Below, piece after piece: positions 11,638 to 23,386 of a stretch of 64,000 bases of DNA. Both the position numbers and the translations under genes were made by a program. The notes beneath the pieces are model-generated. The model saw only the letters and a program-made list of their open reading frames with translations, searched no databases and was not told where the DNA came from. Source of the DNA: Trematomus loennbergii (lineage: Eukaryota > Chordata > Actinopteri > Perciformes > Nototheniidae); NCBI GenBank assembly GCA_012861695.1, contig JAAOOA010000263.1, positions 192,001 through 256,000 of the forward strand. The letters are read 5' to 3'. Each line of letters begins with the position of its first letter. Positions within the stretch are counted from its first letter, which is position 1.

Positions 11638-11869
11638 CTCGTACAGAGCTGGTCTGACTGGCTGTCTGCAGGCCAGCTCTGGTTCTGGATCTTTCTCCAC
11701 ACTGGGGACAGGAGGGGTCTCCTGATGGAGGCTGCTCCAGTATGAGGTGATGCACTGTCTGCAGAACCAGTGTCCACAGCTGGTAGAGACTGGATCCTTC
11801 AGGACGTCCTGACACAGAGCACAGCTGGACAGCTGCTCCTCCACAGGAACACCACTCTTCCTCTTCCCT
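11638..11869 (-). pseudogene. NLR unit A, RING-finger exon (frameshifted)
   Basis: The - strand exon starts after TTCCTCTCCACAG and ends at donor GTAAGA. It encodes SGVPVEEQLSSCALCQDVL, then CGHWFCRQCITSYW: the first Cys pair and the Cys-His-Cys-Cys core of a C3HC4 RING, as found upstream of FISNA in many percomorph NLRs. RING fingers usually act as E3 ubiquitin ligases. Compared with unit B the exon gains six bases (an extra RK) and loses four in the stretch after SYW, so the final PSCPQCGERSRTRAG lies in another frame. The last Cys pair is therefore cut off from the RING. Confidence 0.88.
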
Positions 11870-12249
11870 CTGTGGAGAGGAACACATCCTTTATGCACTT
11901 TACTTCAGAGGGGCTGATTCTCACCAAAGGTACAACAAGGGGGCACATTCTAGTTTGATATTTAAAAAAAGGTCTATATAATATATACCCTTGTGATCAG
12001 GTAGATAGCTTACAATTCACATGATCATAAAACCAGAGAGCATCCTGTCTGGATTCATCCCCCAGAGGAGCACATGTTCCCTGTATCTACACACACAGCT
12101 GTATTAACCTGGTACACTATAAACCCAACTTGCATAGAATCTGCTGTGAATTCATAGAAATAAACATATGGAAAGGATGCCTAAATAACAACAGAATGAT
12201 AACGATTTGTAAAAAGCCTGAGTTAATGCTTTGTCAGGCCTGTCTCCAA
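11870..12249. other. NLR unit A intron up to insertion point
   Basis: Intron sequence matching 57028-57408 of unit B. No gene. It ends at the 8-bp target duplication GTCTCCAA (12242-12249) of the large inserted element. Confidence 0.75.
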
Positions 12250-13633
12250 TCCGTGTATCTACCGTCCAATTGTTCTTCTTTATTAAACACGTAAACGGAA
12301 GAGCGTCTGAGAGGCGTTTTTGCTTTTTACCTTACTAAATGGTCTAATGGTCATTGGAGCACTTTGTATTAGTAAGCCTACTACTAACAATACATTGAAG
12401 TACTTTTACTGTGTATTTTTTGAGAAATACAAAATCAAGCCACTTCTGCTAAGTTTGATGAGGGAATTGGTTTTTTTTCTGCCATTAGTTCTTCGTGAGA
12501 TTGATCCTGTTGGACTCAGTACTAGTGAAACTACCCCCACAAGTAGGCCTACTATGAAGTACTTACTGTGTACTTTTCCAGTACTCCTCTGTCAATGTCC
12601 CCTCCAGTACACGAATGCATGTTTCTCTGCTATTTTGAATAAGCGTTAAAAAACCTTTCTTCATGAGACTTATATTGTTGGACAGAGTATTTTAAGAGGA
12701 TGGTAGACATGATATCAGCAATACTTCCAGTCAGTACTCCGGCAGCAGCATTTTACACCTTGGAAAGTTTTTAGAGTCTGGCCTGGATAGCAGGTCTATC
12801 CTTCAGCAAAGTGACACACTCTGTCACTCTGGTTGGCCTCTTATGATGCTGCTGTCTTTTAATATATGATTATTTCTCAACCGCTAGTTCGTTCCTCGCA
12901 GATTCTTCAGTCTCATCAGCCTCATCCTTCCATCAGTCCCAGTCAACGCATCAGCCTCCAGCACACTTCCAGTGTCTGACTCCATATGATATTGTCCTGA
13001 TGCTGTATACAAGGGTGATGCCCCATGATCACAAAATGACCCCTCTAGAGTCTGAGTGCCAAGGACCTCATATTATGTATGTCATTAATGTTACATCACC
13101 CATTATAACAATTTGCTTTCCTTTTTTCTCTTCTCTTAACTGAATAGTCCTGTCTTTAAGTATAATACAATTTAAAGTCCTTTTCCTGCACCATTTTAAG
13201 GCTTCAAAACAGGCATTTTTACTGTATGTGTTTGGAGAAATTACACAATCAATGGCCCAGAATTGTACTTTATAAACTCTGAATCTTGTGGTGCTTGAAG
13301 AAATACACACTGGCTAAGCCGCCAGGTTTATTTATATATATGCCTTTTTTGGAGCCCTTTTCTGCAATATTTAATCAAATGTTACTAGTTATTTAAACAA
13401 ACCACTATCTGAGGATTATACAAGCAACCATAAAACACCCTTTACAAGAGAGCCATTGAAGCCCATGAAGAATTTATCCTTCCACAAATCTTTTCAACTG
13501 CTGTATTAATAAAGTTGCCACGTGTTTTCGAATTTAAGTTAAGGCACTATCTGTACAGAAAATTTAAAATATTCTTCATTTGCAGTATTTTTTTCTGCAA
13601 AAAAAGTGTTTAGAAAGACTGCATCAATTATAT

Positions 13634-13768
13634 GCTATATATCAGGGTACTCAAACTTTTTTATTAAAGGTCCAGTTGTGAACTTTATACAAGGTCACTG
13701 GTCCGGATCAATGCCAGTAAAGTCCGTCGTCGTCGTCGTTGTCGTCGTCGTCGCCGCCGAAGTACTGT
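13634..13768 (+). mobile_element. hAT left-end fragment (CAGGGTACTCAAAC)
   Basis: Matches the first 90 bases or so of the element at 52157-52661 (tip CAGGGTACTCAAAC, then CACTGGTCCGGATCAATGCC), then runs into an imperfect (GTC)n tract. No right end is found before other repeat sequence starts. Confidence 0.75.
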
Positions 13769-13769
13769 T

Positions 13770-14077
13770 CCAATGTCCAGCATACTACCGAGCCCGGCGT
13801 ACTTCGTTTGGAGACATTTTGAGGCTGCACATGTGTAGACTCCGCTGTCTTAAAATCCCCACAATGCTTTGCGCACGGACCAATTTCCCCAAATCTGTGG
13901 CGGAAAATGTAAGGCGGGGCTTCTCATATGACGGACACCTGCACACTTGCACCTGTTCCACTCTTTGTTTTCCAAATGCCAGGAAGTATTCTTGCCTCGC
14001 TTCTGAAGCAAGACGCTCGGAAGACTTGTGATACCAAGCAAGCGTACTCGCGATTGAGAAACACCCATGGTGTCATT
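13770..14077 (-). mobile_element. DNA-transposon fragment ending TGAGAAACACCC
   Basis: The right tip GATTGAGAAACACCC and inner sequence (CCAGGAAG, GTTTTCCAAATGCC, GACGGACACCTGCACACTTG) recur in reverse at about 35345-35500. Tips of the form GGGTGTTTCTCAAT are a known teleost hAT-like end. Coding is absent. Confidence 0.6.
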
Positions 14078-14925
14078 GAGCAGCTGAGTAGTTGATGTGG
14101 TTCAGCTGTGTGCTGGCTTGGCGCTGCTATTTGGGGGGGACATCATGTTTTTTGGGTTTCAGGAAGCTTTAGTGTTTCACATGTCGTCAGGTTTTGTGTG
14201 CCAATCAGAAGGTAAGATGTTGCTGGTTGTTACGCTTTTGTAAAGAGATTTCCCCTCTAGGCTTAAGTGGCATTTCCCCTTGGGTTGCGTCTGTTTGTTT
14301 TTTTCATAGTGTTGTGGCAATGTGGTTAGTGGCAGCTGTTTTCGGACAGCTGTCTCGGGGGCACATCCGCGTGATTTTGTGGTGTTGCGTGCAGGTCGCT
14401 CCATAACTCCGCCGGGTTCCAGTGCGTAATTACCCGCCGCAAGCCACATGAAGACTAGGTGAGATTAGTAAGATTTTGGTTAGGCAGTGAGGGGAAAATT
14501 CTCTGTTGGGTTTGTCTTTTGCCCATGCGTGTTGGCAGGTTAATACTTTGCTTTCTGATTGGGTATAGGTAATATATTATGGCTTCTTTGTCAGCGTTTG
14601 TGGATGCGCCCTCAGTGTCTTTCTTAGATGATTATCTTTTAAATAACGTTAACTAAAGGGAACAATCTATTTGACACAGCTGAAGCTCTGGCCTTCCTTA
14701 ACTAATTTAATAAAAATCACAGTTGTATTACACACAAAGCACTGTTTTTTGAGAACAAACATTGGTAAATAATGCACCATAATACATTCTGACGAAAAAT
14801 TAAAATTATTATGAATACAAATAAAATAAAAGAAGCCTCCCGTGAGTTACTACAAGCTATAAAGTAGATTTTACAAACGTTTTATAGAATAAAAGCTCAC
14901 TGCTGGACGTTGTAGAAATGCATGC

Positions 14926-15803
14926 GTGCGTGCACCACGACAAAGGAGCCTCATTCACTTTACATTGGGGTTGTTTGCGTGGTGCAGACACGTAAATGTA
15001 GCAAAGTTCGTGACTCCACCACGCAATGCGGTGTTAAGGAGTCGTGGTGGAGTCACGCATTCTGGTGAGACCAGGTTGCCGCGGCTGCCAGCTGTGTTTA
15101 CTCGCATCATTCAAACAAGACGCGCTGGCTCGGGAGCTACAACTACAACAAAATGAACATATTTTACCGTGATTAAATTGTAATACACGTTTATAAATGA
15201 TGCCGAAGTAACAACATACTGATACCGGTTAGTAAAAACCATCAATTAATGCTTGACAAGTCTGCAGACAAGACGGCAGGCGAAAAACCTTTTAAAATGC
15301 TTGTTTTCTGAATGAAGATCGGGTCGACCAGGCTAAGCTAACGTTGTATATGCTCATTCCACACTCATAACAACGACCTACAGACATAAATAAACCAGCG
15401 ACTGTATTCGCCATGACACGTACAAACCACAGACTGTCTGTGTTTAACTTTTTTCCAGTTTCTGAACAGATATGAGGAGCTGTGAGCTCTGTGTGCTAAC
15501 TGCTAACAGCTAACGGCTGATGTTTTCTGGTTGAACGTAAGTGACGGCAGGCTGAGATCCTCACCGCTGATTGGCTTCCGCTAGAACACGTCACGTGAAT
15601 TTGACGCTCGAGTTGAAAAAATGGAACTCTCGCGTTTGATGCGGTCCCCTTCAATCGCCTCAATCGCGTGATTCGCACCGCGTCCACCGCTTCATGCGCG
15701 CCGTCGGAGCGAATTCGCGTCTGTCCGCGTCTCTGCATTGACTTTACATGTAATCACACTGCCCCCAAACATCGCATCGCGTCCGGTGTGAACGCAGCAT
15801 TAG
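14926..15803. mobile_element. Relative of the TTA-flanked element, partial
   Basis: About 15160-15520 is the reverse complement of the core of the TTA-flanked element at 44607-45350 (shared CTGATACCGGTTAGTAAAAA and GTCTGCAGAC). The right tip GTCCGGTGTGAACGCAGCA abuts TTA at 15801-15803, as expected for a PIF/Harbinger-like end; the left tip was not found. Confidence 0.5.
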
Positions 15804-16672
15804 ACCATTTAGTAAGGTAAAAAGCAAAAAGCAAAAACGCCTCAGACGCTCTTCCGTTTACGTGTTTAATAAAGAAAAACAAATGGACGGTAGATACACG
15901 GATTGTTACGGAGCCCCCTAGGGACATGGAGAAGAAGCAAAAAATTATTTAAAAAATTTTAAAAAAAAATTGCGAGATATCGCAAAACTTTTCATTTAGC
16001 TCAATGTACTTCCTGGTCAGTTCGGCAACACAGAAACCACAACAATGGAGCGGTTCATCGATTTTACTTTGAGCTTGGCCTTAAAATATAACATCAGTGC
16101 TTGGCAATAGGGGTTTCACATAAGTGAAAGACACCTCAAGAGAACACTCAGAGCGAGGGGACATGCACGTCGCAAAGCATAGGCTACTCTGAGCTGAGTT
16201 ATTGACAGATTCGAATTTCGTGGATCATTAACTCATGAACATAACGTTGTAAAAATACAAACAACATGACTTTACAATCATAGCAAGGTAGACAACGAGC
16301 TTCAGAGTCGTTTATCAGAACAGTTCGATACGCGCCGTCATCCAAGCTAAACTTCAAGAATTGGTCACAATCTGCAGCTGGAGGAGGGAGAGGAGTGCCT
16401 AGGGACTAGGGCTGAACGATATATCGTGTCATGGCGATAACCGCACGTGCGATATTAAGTAGGTAAATTAACTCAAACACGACATGTTACAATTATTTTG
16501 CTGCTTGCTACAAAAGGAAAACTTGCGCGGCTCTCATGTCAGGGGTACTTGAGTCAGTGACATGCAGGCTCTGCATGCACAGCAAACCACCAATCACAAT
16601 CATTCTTGATCAGATCACAGCAGGCCCCGCCCCGCCCCGCTAGTTTGCAGACCATCAAAACACCGGTAAAAA

Positions 16673-16798
16673 ATGAGCAAGGCACAGGAGGACAATACAG
16701 GCGAGAATGAAGCTTTACTTCCAAAAAGAAAAGCAACATCTGCCATCTGGAACTATTTTGGATACAAAAAGGTTCTTCTCTTCTTCATTCACAGATGA
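16673..16798 (+). pseudogene. BED zinc-finger start of a hAT transposase
   Basis: A 41-codon frame starting at ATG contains KRKATSAIWNYFGYKK, which matches the first part of BED fingers in ZBED1/hAT transposases (S.(V/I)W.YFGY). It stops soon after, before the Cys and His ligands. This is the N-terminal fragment of a DNA-binding domain inside the hAT copy; not functional as is. Confidence 0.7.
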
Positions 16799-16857
16799 AC
16801 CCCCTTATTTGAGGGTAAGCAACATGCATTATCATGACATGTTAGATCATGACTTAA

Positions 16858-17334
16858 AGGGGACCTATCATGCAAAATGCACTTGTGTACGTCTTTTATA
16901 CATGAAAATGTGTCCCCGGTGTTCCAGGGAACTCACCAAGTGTCAGAAAACACAACCCTCTCTATTTTCCTCCATACCCAAATCTCTAAAAAAGGGGCTG
17001 CAACAGATCTGATCAAAACTGATCCAGATTTGAACACTGTCCTGACGTCAGGACGGTGGCGCTACGGCTATTGGGCCAACTCCACCAATCAGGAGGAGAC
17101 AGCCACGGCCATTGCCGTTCGAAAGCGCTGGAGACGCTGTAGTACATATGCCAGGCCTGTAGGTGGTGCTGTTCTTACAGAATCAGCCCTTGCAAAAACA
17201 GAGCAAAAAAATTACAAATTGAGCAAAATGAGGCATGGCTAAAATGCATGATCTGTATAAAAAAAAGTATAAATATGCCTTATATAGGTATGGTCCTAAA
17301 CTATATTATTCAAATATAGCATGATAGGTCCACT
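16858..17334. mobile_element. TTAA MITE (AGGGGACCTATCATGC ends)
   Basis: The inverted ends AGGGGACCTATCATGC and GCATGATAGGTCCACT are flanked by TTAA (16854-16857 and 17335-17338). It belongs to the same family as 7754-8331. It is nested in the hAT above, making four layers of insertion here. Confidence 0.85.
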
Positions 17335-17610
17335 TTAAGGTATGATGAGTCAACCAGTTAAGATCCAGACGTCCGTGACTAAAATCCTTCATCCGGTTAA
17401 ATATAGTTAAAAAAAACGCAATATATATATCGCAGGGGAAAAAAATATCGCAATGTCAGTTTTTTTTCAATATCATGCAGCTCTATTAGGGACCGTCTAC
17501 AAACTGCAATGGGATTTTTGCGATGTTTCGCAAAACATTTTTCTTTTTTTTAAAAATCATTTTTCTTTTCTTCTCCATGTCCCCTAGGGGGCTCCGTAGA
17601 TTGTCTCAAA

Positions 17611-18118
17611 CACAACGAGCATAACATTTTTTTAAATGTTTTTTTTCTGAAGAGATCGGTTTGATTAAAGCTAGGCTAACATTAGCTGCTCCATCAACAC
17701 TCAGAGTAACTTCATGAAGTCATAAGTACAGCAGTCACTATATTGTTAGCACCATTGTTAGTTTGACAGTCTCTGGTTTATACAGGAACATTAATAACCC
17801 TGATTTAATATGAGCTGCTGTCGAGCTCTGTTCTCCTCTCTGATTCCCCTCAGACCGTCAGAGACCCCAGGAGCACAATCTCAACACTGACAGGTTTTTG
17901 TAACAGAGAGAGCGTCACAAACTTTACACTCAAGTTGAAATGTTTCACGCTGCACGAATACGCAGGTGACATGAATTTAACATCTTCACTTCCTTCGTGT
18001 TGCCAGGCACGGATCTGGGTCTTTGCATTAATACACACCTTAAAAAGACATATCATAGATATTCCAAGTAGTTAAATAATGTTTTGGACAATATATATAG
18101 TTTTTAAATCAGTATTTA
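17611..18118. other. NLR unit A intron resumed, no gene
   Basis: Matches 57409-57985 in unit B, apart from a gap near 17991-18030 where unit B has about 70 extra bases. No coding feature is supported. Confidence 0.7.
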
Positions 18119-18590
18119 TCAACATTGAAGAAGAAGAAGAAGAGAAGAAGAAGAAGAAGAAGAGAAGAAGAAGAAGAGAAGAAGAAGAAGAAGAAAAGAA
18201 GAGAAGAAGAAGAAGAAGAAGAAGAAGAAGAAGAAGAAGAAGAAGAAGAAGAAGAGAAAGAAGAAGATACACTTTATTAATCCCTTACAGGGAAATTTCT
18301 TTCCCCACTCTGTTGTGTTTACACACATTACACACACAGGGGAGGATATACATGCATGCAACACAGAGGATATACATAAACACACAACCACATGCAGATA
18401 GGAGAAGTGGCAGAGCAGAGAGGCTGCCAGGTACCCGGCGCCAAGGGAGCAGTTTTGAGGTTAGGTGCCTTGCTCAAGGGCACCTCGGCAGTGGCCTTGG
18501 AGGTGAACTGGCACCTCTCCAGCTACCAGCTCACTCCGCCTTTTTTTGGTCCGATCGGGACGTGAACCAGCGACCCTTCGGTTCCCGTGT
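18119..18590 (-). mobile_element. tRNA-derived SINE with (TTC)n tail
   Basis: Read on the - strand, the head at about 18585-18555 holds a Pol III B box, GGTTCACGTCC. The body includes CCTTGAGCAAGGCACCTAAC, a hallmark of teleost tRNA SINEs. The 3' end reads GGATTAATAAAGTGTATC and then a long TTC run (the GAA tract at 18126-18270 on +). Spurious poly-Glu/Arg and poly-Ser/Leu frames come from this tail. Confidence 0.88.
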
Positions 18591-19768
18591 ATCATTACCT
18601 TCTCTCGTCTGGGCGCTAATAGAGGAGCCCTCAACCAGTGCAGCAGCAGCCACTAGCAGCTGACTGTTGCTATCTGTAAAGTGTAAACTATGCCGCGAAA
18701 ACATAATTTCAGCCAATCAGCGTCGTCAAATCTGATGGTCACCGCGCGCCAATGTCAGCGCCCCGTGCAGTCTGTGAGTAGTTTGGACAGTGACTCGTAT
18801 CCGGGTGACGCAGTAGTTGATGAGGATGGCTTCGTGTGCAGGTGGAGTCTCCGGACCTCGGTCCCCGCCTAATTCCGTTCAAGAGCTAATCTCCAATCCT
18901 TTCGAAAGGAGAAGTTTGGCAGATAAATTGTTGCTTAAAGACCTTGGACCGGACCAACCCGATTTGAATATATCGCAGCAATCTCGTGAAAAAGACAAAA
19001 CTTATACACGAGGCTTCGCACGTAGCTGGTACACCAAAAAGGCTTGGCTAGCTGGATGCAAACAGGTAAATGCTGTCTTTTGTTTCCCATGCTTGCTCTT
19101 CAAACAAGAGTGTTGCTTAAAATCTGCTTCCCATCGGACTAAAACCTCCATGTAATCTGAAGACAGATACTTGAAGTTATTTAAACCTTTTGCAAACGTT
19201 ATGTTCTTTCTTGCTCTAGCCTTGCCAGTTACATTGTACATAACACATATATTATCATTATGCTAACTGGTTGTTCGTGTTAGACGATGTAGCTTTTTCA
19301 TTTCTGAGTTATTGCTATATGTAAATAAGCCTGTTTGTAAATAATCCTCAGAGAAACAAAGAAAAAACACAATGTATGACGTTTTGTGCTGTGGTTATTT
19401 TTTTTAAATTGCATTTATTCACAGTTCAGTTTGAAATGTTGTAGTGACTTGTATTGAACCACTTAAATATTTATAATTAATGCTACTGAAAGATGCTATT
19501 AATGACCAGAAACACATTGTCTAAAGTTTTTATATCCCACATGCAGTTCACTGTAAAGCCACTTGGTGGAGGTGTTGGTTCATAAAACATGAACAGTTTT
19601 AAGAAAGAAAAAAACAAAGACCAGTTCTCTAACATCACCAGAAGTCATCATTTAAGGGGTCATTTCTTGAAAAATGTTTACGGGGGGAAATCCCCCCGGA
19701 CCCCCCGGGTCCATTTGATTCTATATGTCAAGAGCCCCACCAAAAAAAAAGGCCACCAGCCGCCACTG
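18591..19768 (+). mobile_element. hAT element with TTF-type transposase start
   Basis: The right tip CCAGCCGCCACTG at 19768 and the inner CCCCGGACCCC are those of the common fish CAGTGGCGG hAT. Internal sequence from CCTTCTCTCGTCTGGGCGCT is shared with 35790-35940. The left tip is missing; the SINE occupies that side. Both fill a gap relative to unit B (57986-58010), with loss of about 30 bases. Confidence 0.78.
18690..19155 (+). pseudogene. hAT transposase N-terminus, TTF zinc finger
   Basis: The frame opens at 18690 (MPRKHNFSQS) and continues after a frame change near 18800-18830 as LADKLLLKDLGPDQPDLNIS, then FARSWYTKKAWLAGC and NAVFCFPCLLFKQECC. That spacing (FxxxWYxKxxWLxxC, then FCFPCLLF) is the TTF-type finger found in ZMYM1-like/DUF4371 hAT transposases, a DNA-binding module. 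Only this first exon-like part exists; the catalytic part is lost. Confidence 0.8.
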
Positions 19769-19941
19769 CACAGATACAATGATATATAATTGCATATTGA
19801 AATATCCTTAGATAATGTTAGCTTGCTCTGCTGCGTTTTCCCTTTACAAACTGCTCACATGATATCATTAAAGAACAGTTTAATATATTAGATTACATCA
19901 AAACTGGATCCTCTTCAGGTCAGTTTACAGGAGACTCTTAC

Positions 19942-20043
19942 TTTGTGTCTGAGGGTCCAGGTTCATTACTGAAGAGTGGACGAAAACCCATAGACCGGTC
20001 ACTCTTCAGAGACCACATGGAGACCGGAGACTCTGCTCTCTGT
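19942..20043 (-). CDS. NLR unit A, second N-terminal repeat exon
   Basis: 102-nt exon with acceptor TTGTTTCCACAG and donor GTAAGA. In the frame set by the upstream exon it reads QRAESPVSMWSLKSDRSMG, then PLFSNEPGPSDTK, the short N-terminal repeat typical of teleost NLRs (SLKSDRSM followed by a GPSDTK end). Its length is a multiple of three, so it can be skipped without frame change. It is intact here; the unit B version is frameshifted. The molecular role of the repeat is unknown. Confidence 0.78.
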
Positions 20044-20412
20044 CTGTGGAAACAACACATGTTTTAAACATCATTAGTTTATTTAAGAGCTCTTTTGATC
20101 TATGACTGTTCACCTTATTAAAGATGTTTAGAGTTGTTGAGTCGTGATTGTGGGTTTCTGTTGTTAAAATTCATTCAAGTGTGAAACGTTTTACATATTT
20201 GCATTTTATTTGCTTAATTTAACACAAAGTCCAACATGTAGAGTGTGAGGATGATTTCACTAGTAGATTATTTACTATCTCTGATGATGACAAGAAGCAA
20301 GAGATCAATTCAACTTTGTTAATGTTCTCTACTGGGTTTCATTAAACAGTTTAGATGATCAGATACCAACAAACTGGATCCTCTTCAGGTCAGTTTACAG
20401 GAGAACTCTTAC

Positions 20413-20540
20413 TTTGTGCCTGAGGGTCCAGGTTCATTACTGAAGAGTGGAGGAAGCATGCCCATAGACCGGTCACTCTTCAGAGACAGGCCGCTGGAGA
20501 CTGAAGATTTGTCCTCTTCCTCATCTTTAAAAGCACTCAT
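20413..20540 (-). CDS. NLR unit A, start-codon exon
   Basis: ATG at 20540-20538 begins MSAFKDEEEDKSSVSSGLSL, then KSDRSMG and FSNEPGPSGTK up to donor GTAAGA at 20412. This is the N-terminus of a fish NLR with one SLKSDRSM repeat. The start was chosen because the acidic MSxxKDEEED leader is shared with unit B. Odd: the upstream acceptor reads TCTCAA where unit B has TCTCAG (position 20551), a single change that removes the AG. A (TG)n tract on the transcribed strand replaces most of the pyrimidine tract. Confidence 0.75.
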
Positions 20541-20566
20541 CTTCTTCAGTTTGAGAGATAAACCAG

Positions 20567-21360
<794 letters not shown>

Positions 21361-21361
21361 C

Positions 21362-21545
21362 TTAAAGGTCACCTATCATGCTATTTTTAGGCAATAGCAT
21401 AGGTCTCAGATATATACAAATATATAAGAAACATGTGTATGAAGTGTTTTGCTCAAAATACCAAACAGATCACCCATTCTAGCCATGCCTCATATCCCTC
21501 TATTTCACTTCCTGTTTCAAAAGTGCTGATTTGGGGTATAAAGCT
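21362..21545 (+). mobile_element. TTAA MITE, left part only
   Basis: TTAA, then AGGTCACCTATCATGC and the family's inner sequence (GGTCTCAGATATATACAAAT), as at 7754. The right tip is missing. Confidence 0.7.
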
Positions 21546-21605
21546 TTACAAATAAAGAATTGATAAAAAAGAAAAAAGGAGGGGGCTGAGTTCATGCGGG
21601 ACCCG

Positions 21606-21960
<355 letters not shown>

Positions 21961-22217
21961 TAATAATATACTTGGTTAAAAAACATGACATCAGTCAGAC
22001 TTCAGACAGGCCGCTCTCCATTTGTCTGCGCTGGGCTGTCACATGTTATGTAACTCTGATGAATCAGAAACAGGAAATAATAAAGTGTACAACACTTGCA
22101 GAAGTCTGATTGGACTCTAGGACGCAGATTGTTAACCAATAAGTTATTTTCTGACATCCAGTTTGACAGAGTAAATAATAAATGTGTTAAAAATCAGATC
22201 CTGGTGTTAACACTCAC

Positions 22218-22440
22218 CCTGTTGTTCTCCTCCTGTCGAGCTGTAAAATAGTGTCTGGCAGTCTGCCTTCATACTTTCCCCTTCCCTCACCTGTCTGCAG
22301 CTCCTCCTCTGATTCATAACCAGCCTTACCAGCTGAACCAGTTCACACACAGGGACTTTGTTCAGTGAGATAGACAAAGACATGCAGCTAAAAACAAGCT
22401 CAACAAAGTTATCAAAAGGACACAACATCCACACATCAGC
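22218..22440 (-). other. NLR unit A, 5' UTR exon
   Basis: The 3' boundary is donor GTGAGT after AGGAGGAGAACAACAG (exon end 22218). The 5' end is placed about 30 bases after a TATA box. The exon has no usable start codon in the NLR frame; translation would start in the next exon (20540). It is the same in unit B (59149-59375). Confidence 0.5.
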
Positions 22441-22464
22441 GTCCATAGGATATAATTACATCTG

Positions 22465-22474
22465 CTTTATATAA
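22465..22474 (-). promoter_or_regulatory. TATA box of NLR unit A
   Basis: TTATATAAAG on the - strand, about 250 bases upstream of the donor of the 5' UTR exon. It is conserved in unit B at 59403-59412. Spacing would place the start of transcription near 22440. Confidence 0.45.
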
Positions 22475-22479
22475 CAAAC

Positions 22480-23115
22480 AATGAACAGCGATCTCAATAA
22501 AACACAAGGCTAAATTTAACTAATTTACAAGATGTGCCAAAATCAGGGCTGAAATAGAGATTTCACCTCTAGCAAGTGTATTAGGAGGAAAAGTGTTTTA
22601 AATAGGGGCAGAGAAACAGGAGAGAATCAGGCACCTCACTGAAAAGTGTTTTAAATAGGAGAAAGTGTGCAGGGATGCTCAAATTCGTGTTCATGCAGCC
22701 CCTAAATAATGGTAATATTGATTAAAAATCATTTCTGGGCAGAAAGTATTTTAAAAGTGAGAAAAACTATTTTAAATGGCTTAAAAAGCACCAAGTGATT
22801 TAAGTGCAGTTCCAAGTTTTCCCACAGGATGGCTCCAGGGAGCGCATCACCCGACATGAGCACAGTGCATTAACAGCAGAAAATACGATAAGTAAAGGCA
22901 AATCAATTGATTTAAAGTGCAGGGAGGCTCCGCACCAGGCACAGGTACATTCCTACATCCCCACAATAGTGACACTGATGGTTTAAAGTAGTTTCTGCGG
23001 GGAAAAGAGTGCTAAAAGTCTGCTAAAAATCTGATAACAGTGTGGTACAAGTCTGATTGTTTCAGAGACCCATAGTAATAAACCATTTACATCTAAAAGT
23101 ATTGAATCATATATC
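22480..23115. other. Upstream region of NLR unit A
   Basis: AT-rich, no gene. It has several copies of an AAGTGTTTTAAATAGG motif and matches 59415-60065 of unit B. It could hold regulatory DNA; no specific factor site is claimed. Confidence 0.5.
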
Positions 23116-23386
23116 AAAATATGTATAAAAGGAGTGGAGCTGTCTTTTTATGAAAAGTAATTAAGCTCGCTCTGACTTCTTTCTCTTTTTTTTTTATCGA
23201 AGAAAGTGAACTATTCAGTCAGACAGCAATTTATTATAAAAGTAAAGCAAGTACAATTTCAAGCACTTTCTCCAAAATCCAAGCACTTTAACCAAAATTC
23301 AAGCACTTTATCCAAAATCCAAGCACTTTTCAAACCTTGAAAACACCACATGAAATTTCAAGCATTTTCAAGGATTACGAACCCTG
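23116..23386. mobile_element. hAT right end (ACGAACCCTG) with CAAGCACTTT repeats
   Basis: Contains three or more copies of a short AAATTCAAGCACTTTA unit and ends ACGAACCCTG, the inverse of the common teleost hAT tip CAGGGTTCGT. The next base begins satellite array 2. The unit B version ends at 61131 with the fuller GCACCGTACGAACCCTG. Confidence 0.65.

Larger units (their letters stand above)
16407..17485 (+). mobile_element. hAT element (TAGGGCTGAACGATAT), 8-bp TSD
   Basis: The left tip is TAGGGCTGAACGATATATCG and the right tip ATATCATGCAGCTCTA, degenerate inverted repeats of the abundant fish hAT. The flanks CTAGGGAC (16399-16406) and TTAGGGAC (17486-17493) form an 8-bp duplication with one mismatch. 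A BED-finger start remains at 16673-16798, so it derives from a ZBED-like autonomous element. A TTAA MITE interrupts it. Confidence 0.85.
15907..17598. mobile_element. TIR element TACGGAGCCCC, 6-bp TSD, nested
   Basis: The ends TACGGAGCCCCCTAGGGAC and its inverse GGGGGCTCCGTA are followed inward by CATGGAGAAGAA and A-rich sequence with GCGATATCGC-like motifs on both arms. The flanks GATTGT (15901-15906) and GATTGT (17599-17604) are an exact 6-bp duplication. It sits at the right tip of the 12250-17602 element. It holds a hAT, which holds a TTAA MITE. The superfamily is not assigned. Confidence 0.8.
12250..17602. mobile_element. Large TIR element with nested insertions, unit A only
   Basis: A left inverted repeat starting TCCGTGTATCTACCGTCC runs to about 12345 and is matched in reverse at about 15800-15905. 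The right tip lies beyond a second element. The flanks GTCTCCAA (12242-12249) and GTCTCAAA (17603-17610) form an 8-bp duplication with one mismatch; the empty site GTCTCCAA is in unit B near 57402. The 8-bp size suggests hAT. No long ORF was found in 12350-13600 or 14080-14920, where I recognise nothing. Arms of about 100 bp are long for a hAT, so the superfamily is open. Confidence 0.75.

Noticed and set aside
12650..13600. Possible transposase in the core of the 12250-17602 element
   Set aside because: Longest frame is 80 codons with no catalytic motif; nothing recognised on either strand.
13606..14031. 141-codon + strand frame
   Set aside because: Spans a hAT tip, a (GTC)n tract and a second transposon fragment; no protein family.
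18555..18590. Possible tRNA gene
   Set aside because: The B box is part of a SINE head; no complete cloverleaf or terminator arrangement.
18079..18663. Glu/Lys/Arg-rich 194-codon frame
   Set aside because: Translation of the GAA tail of a SINE.
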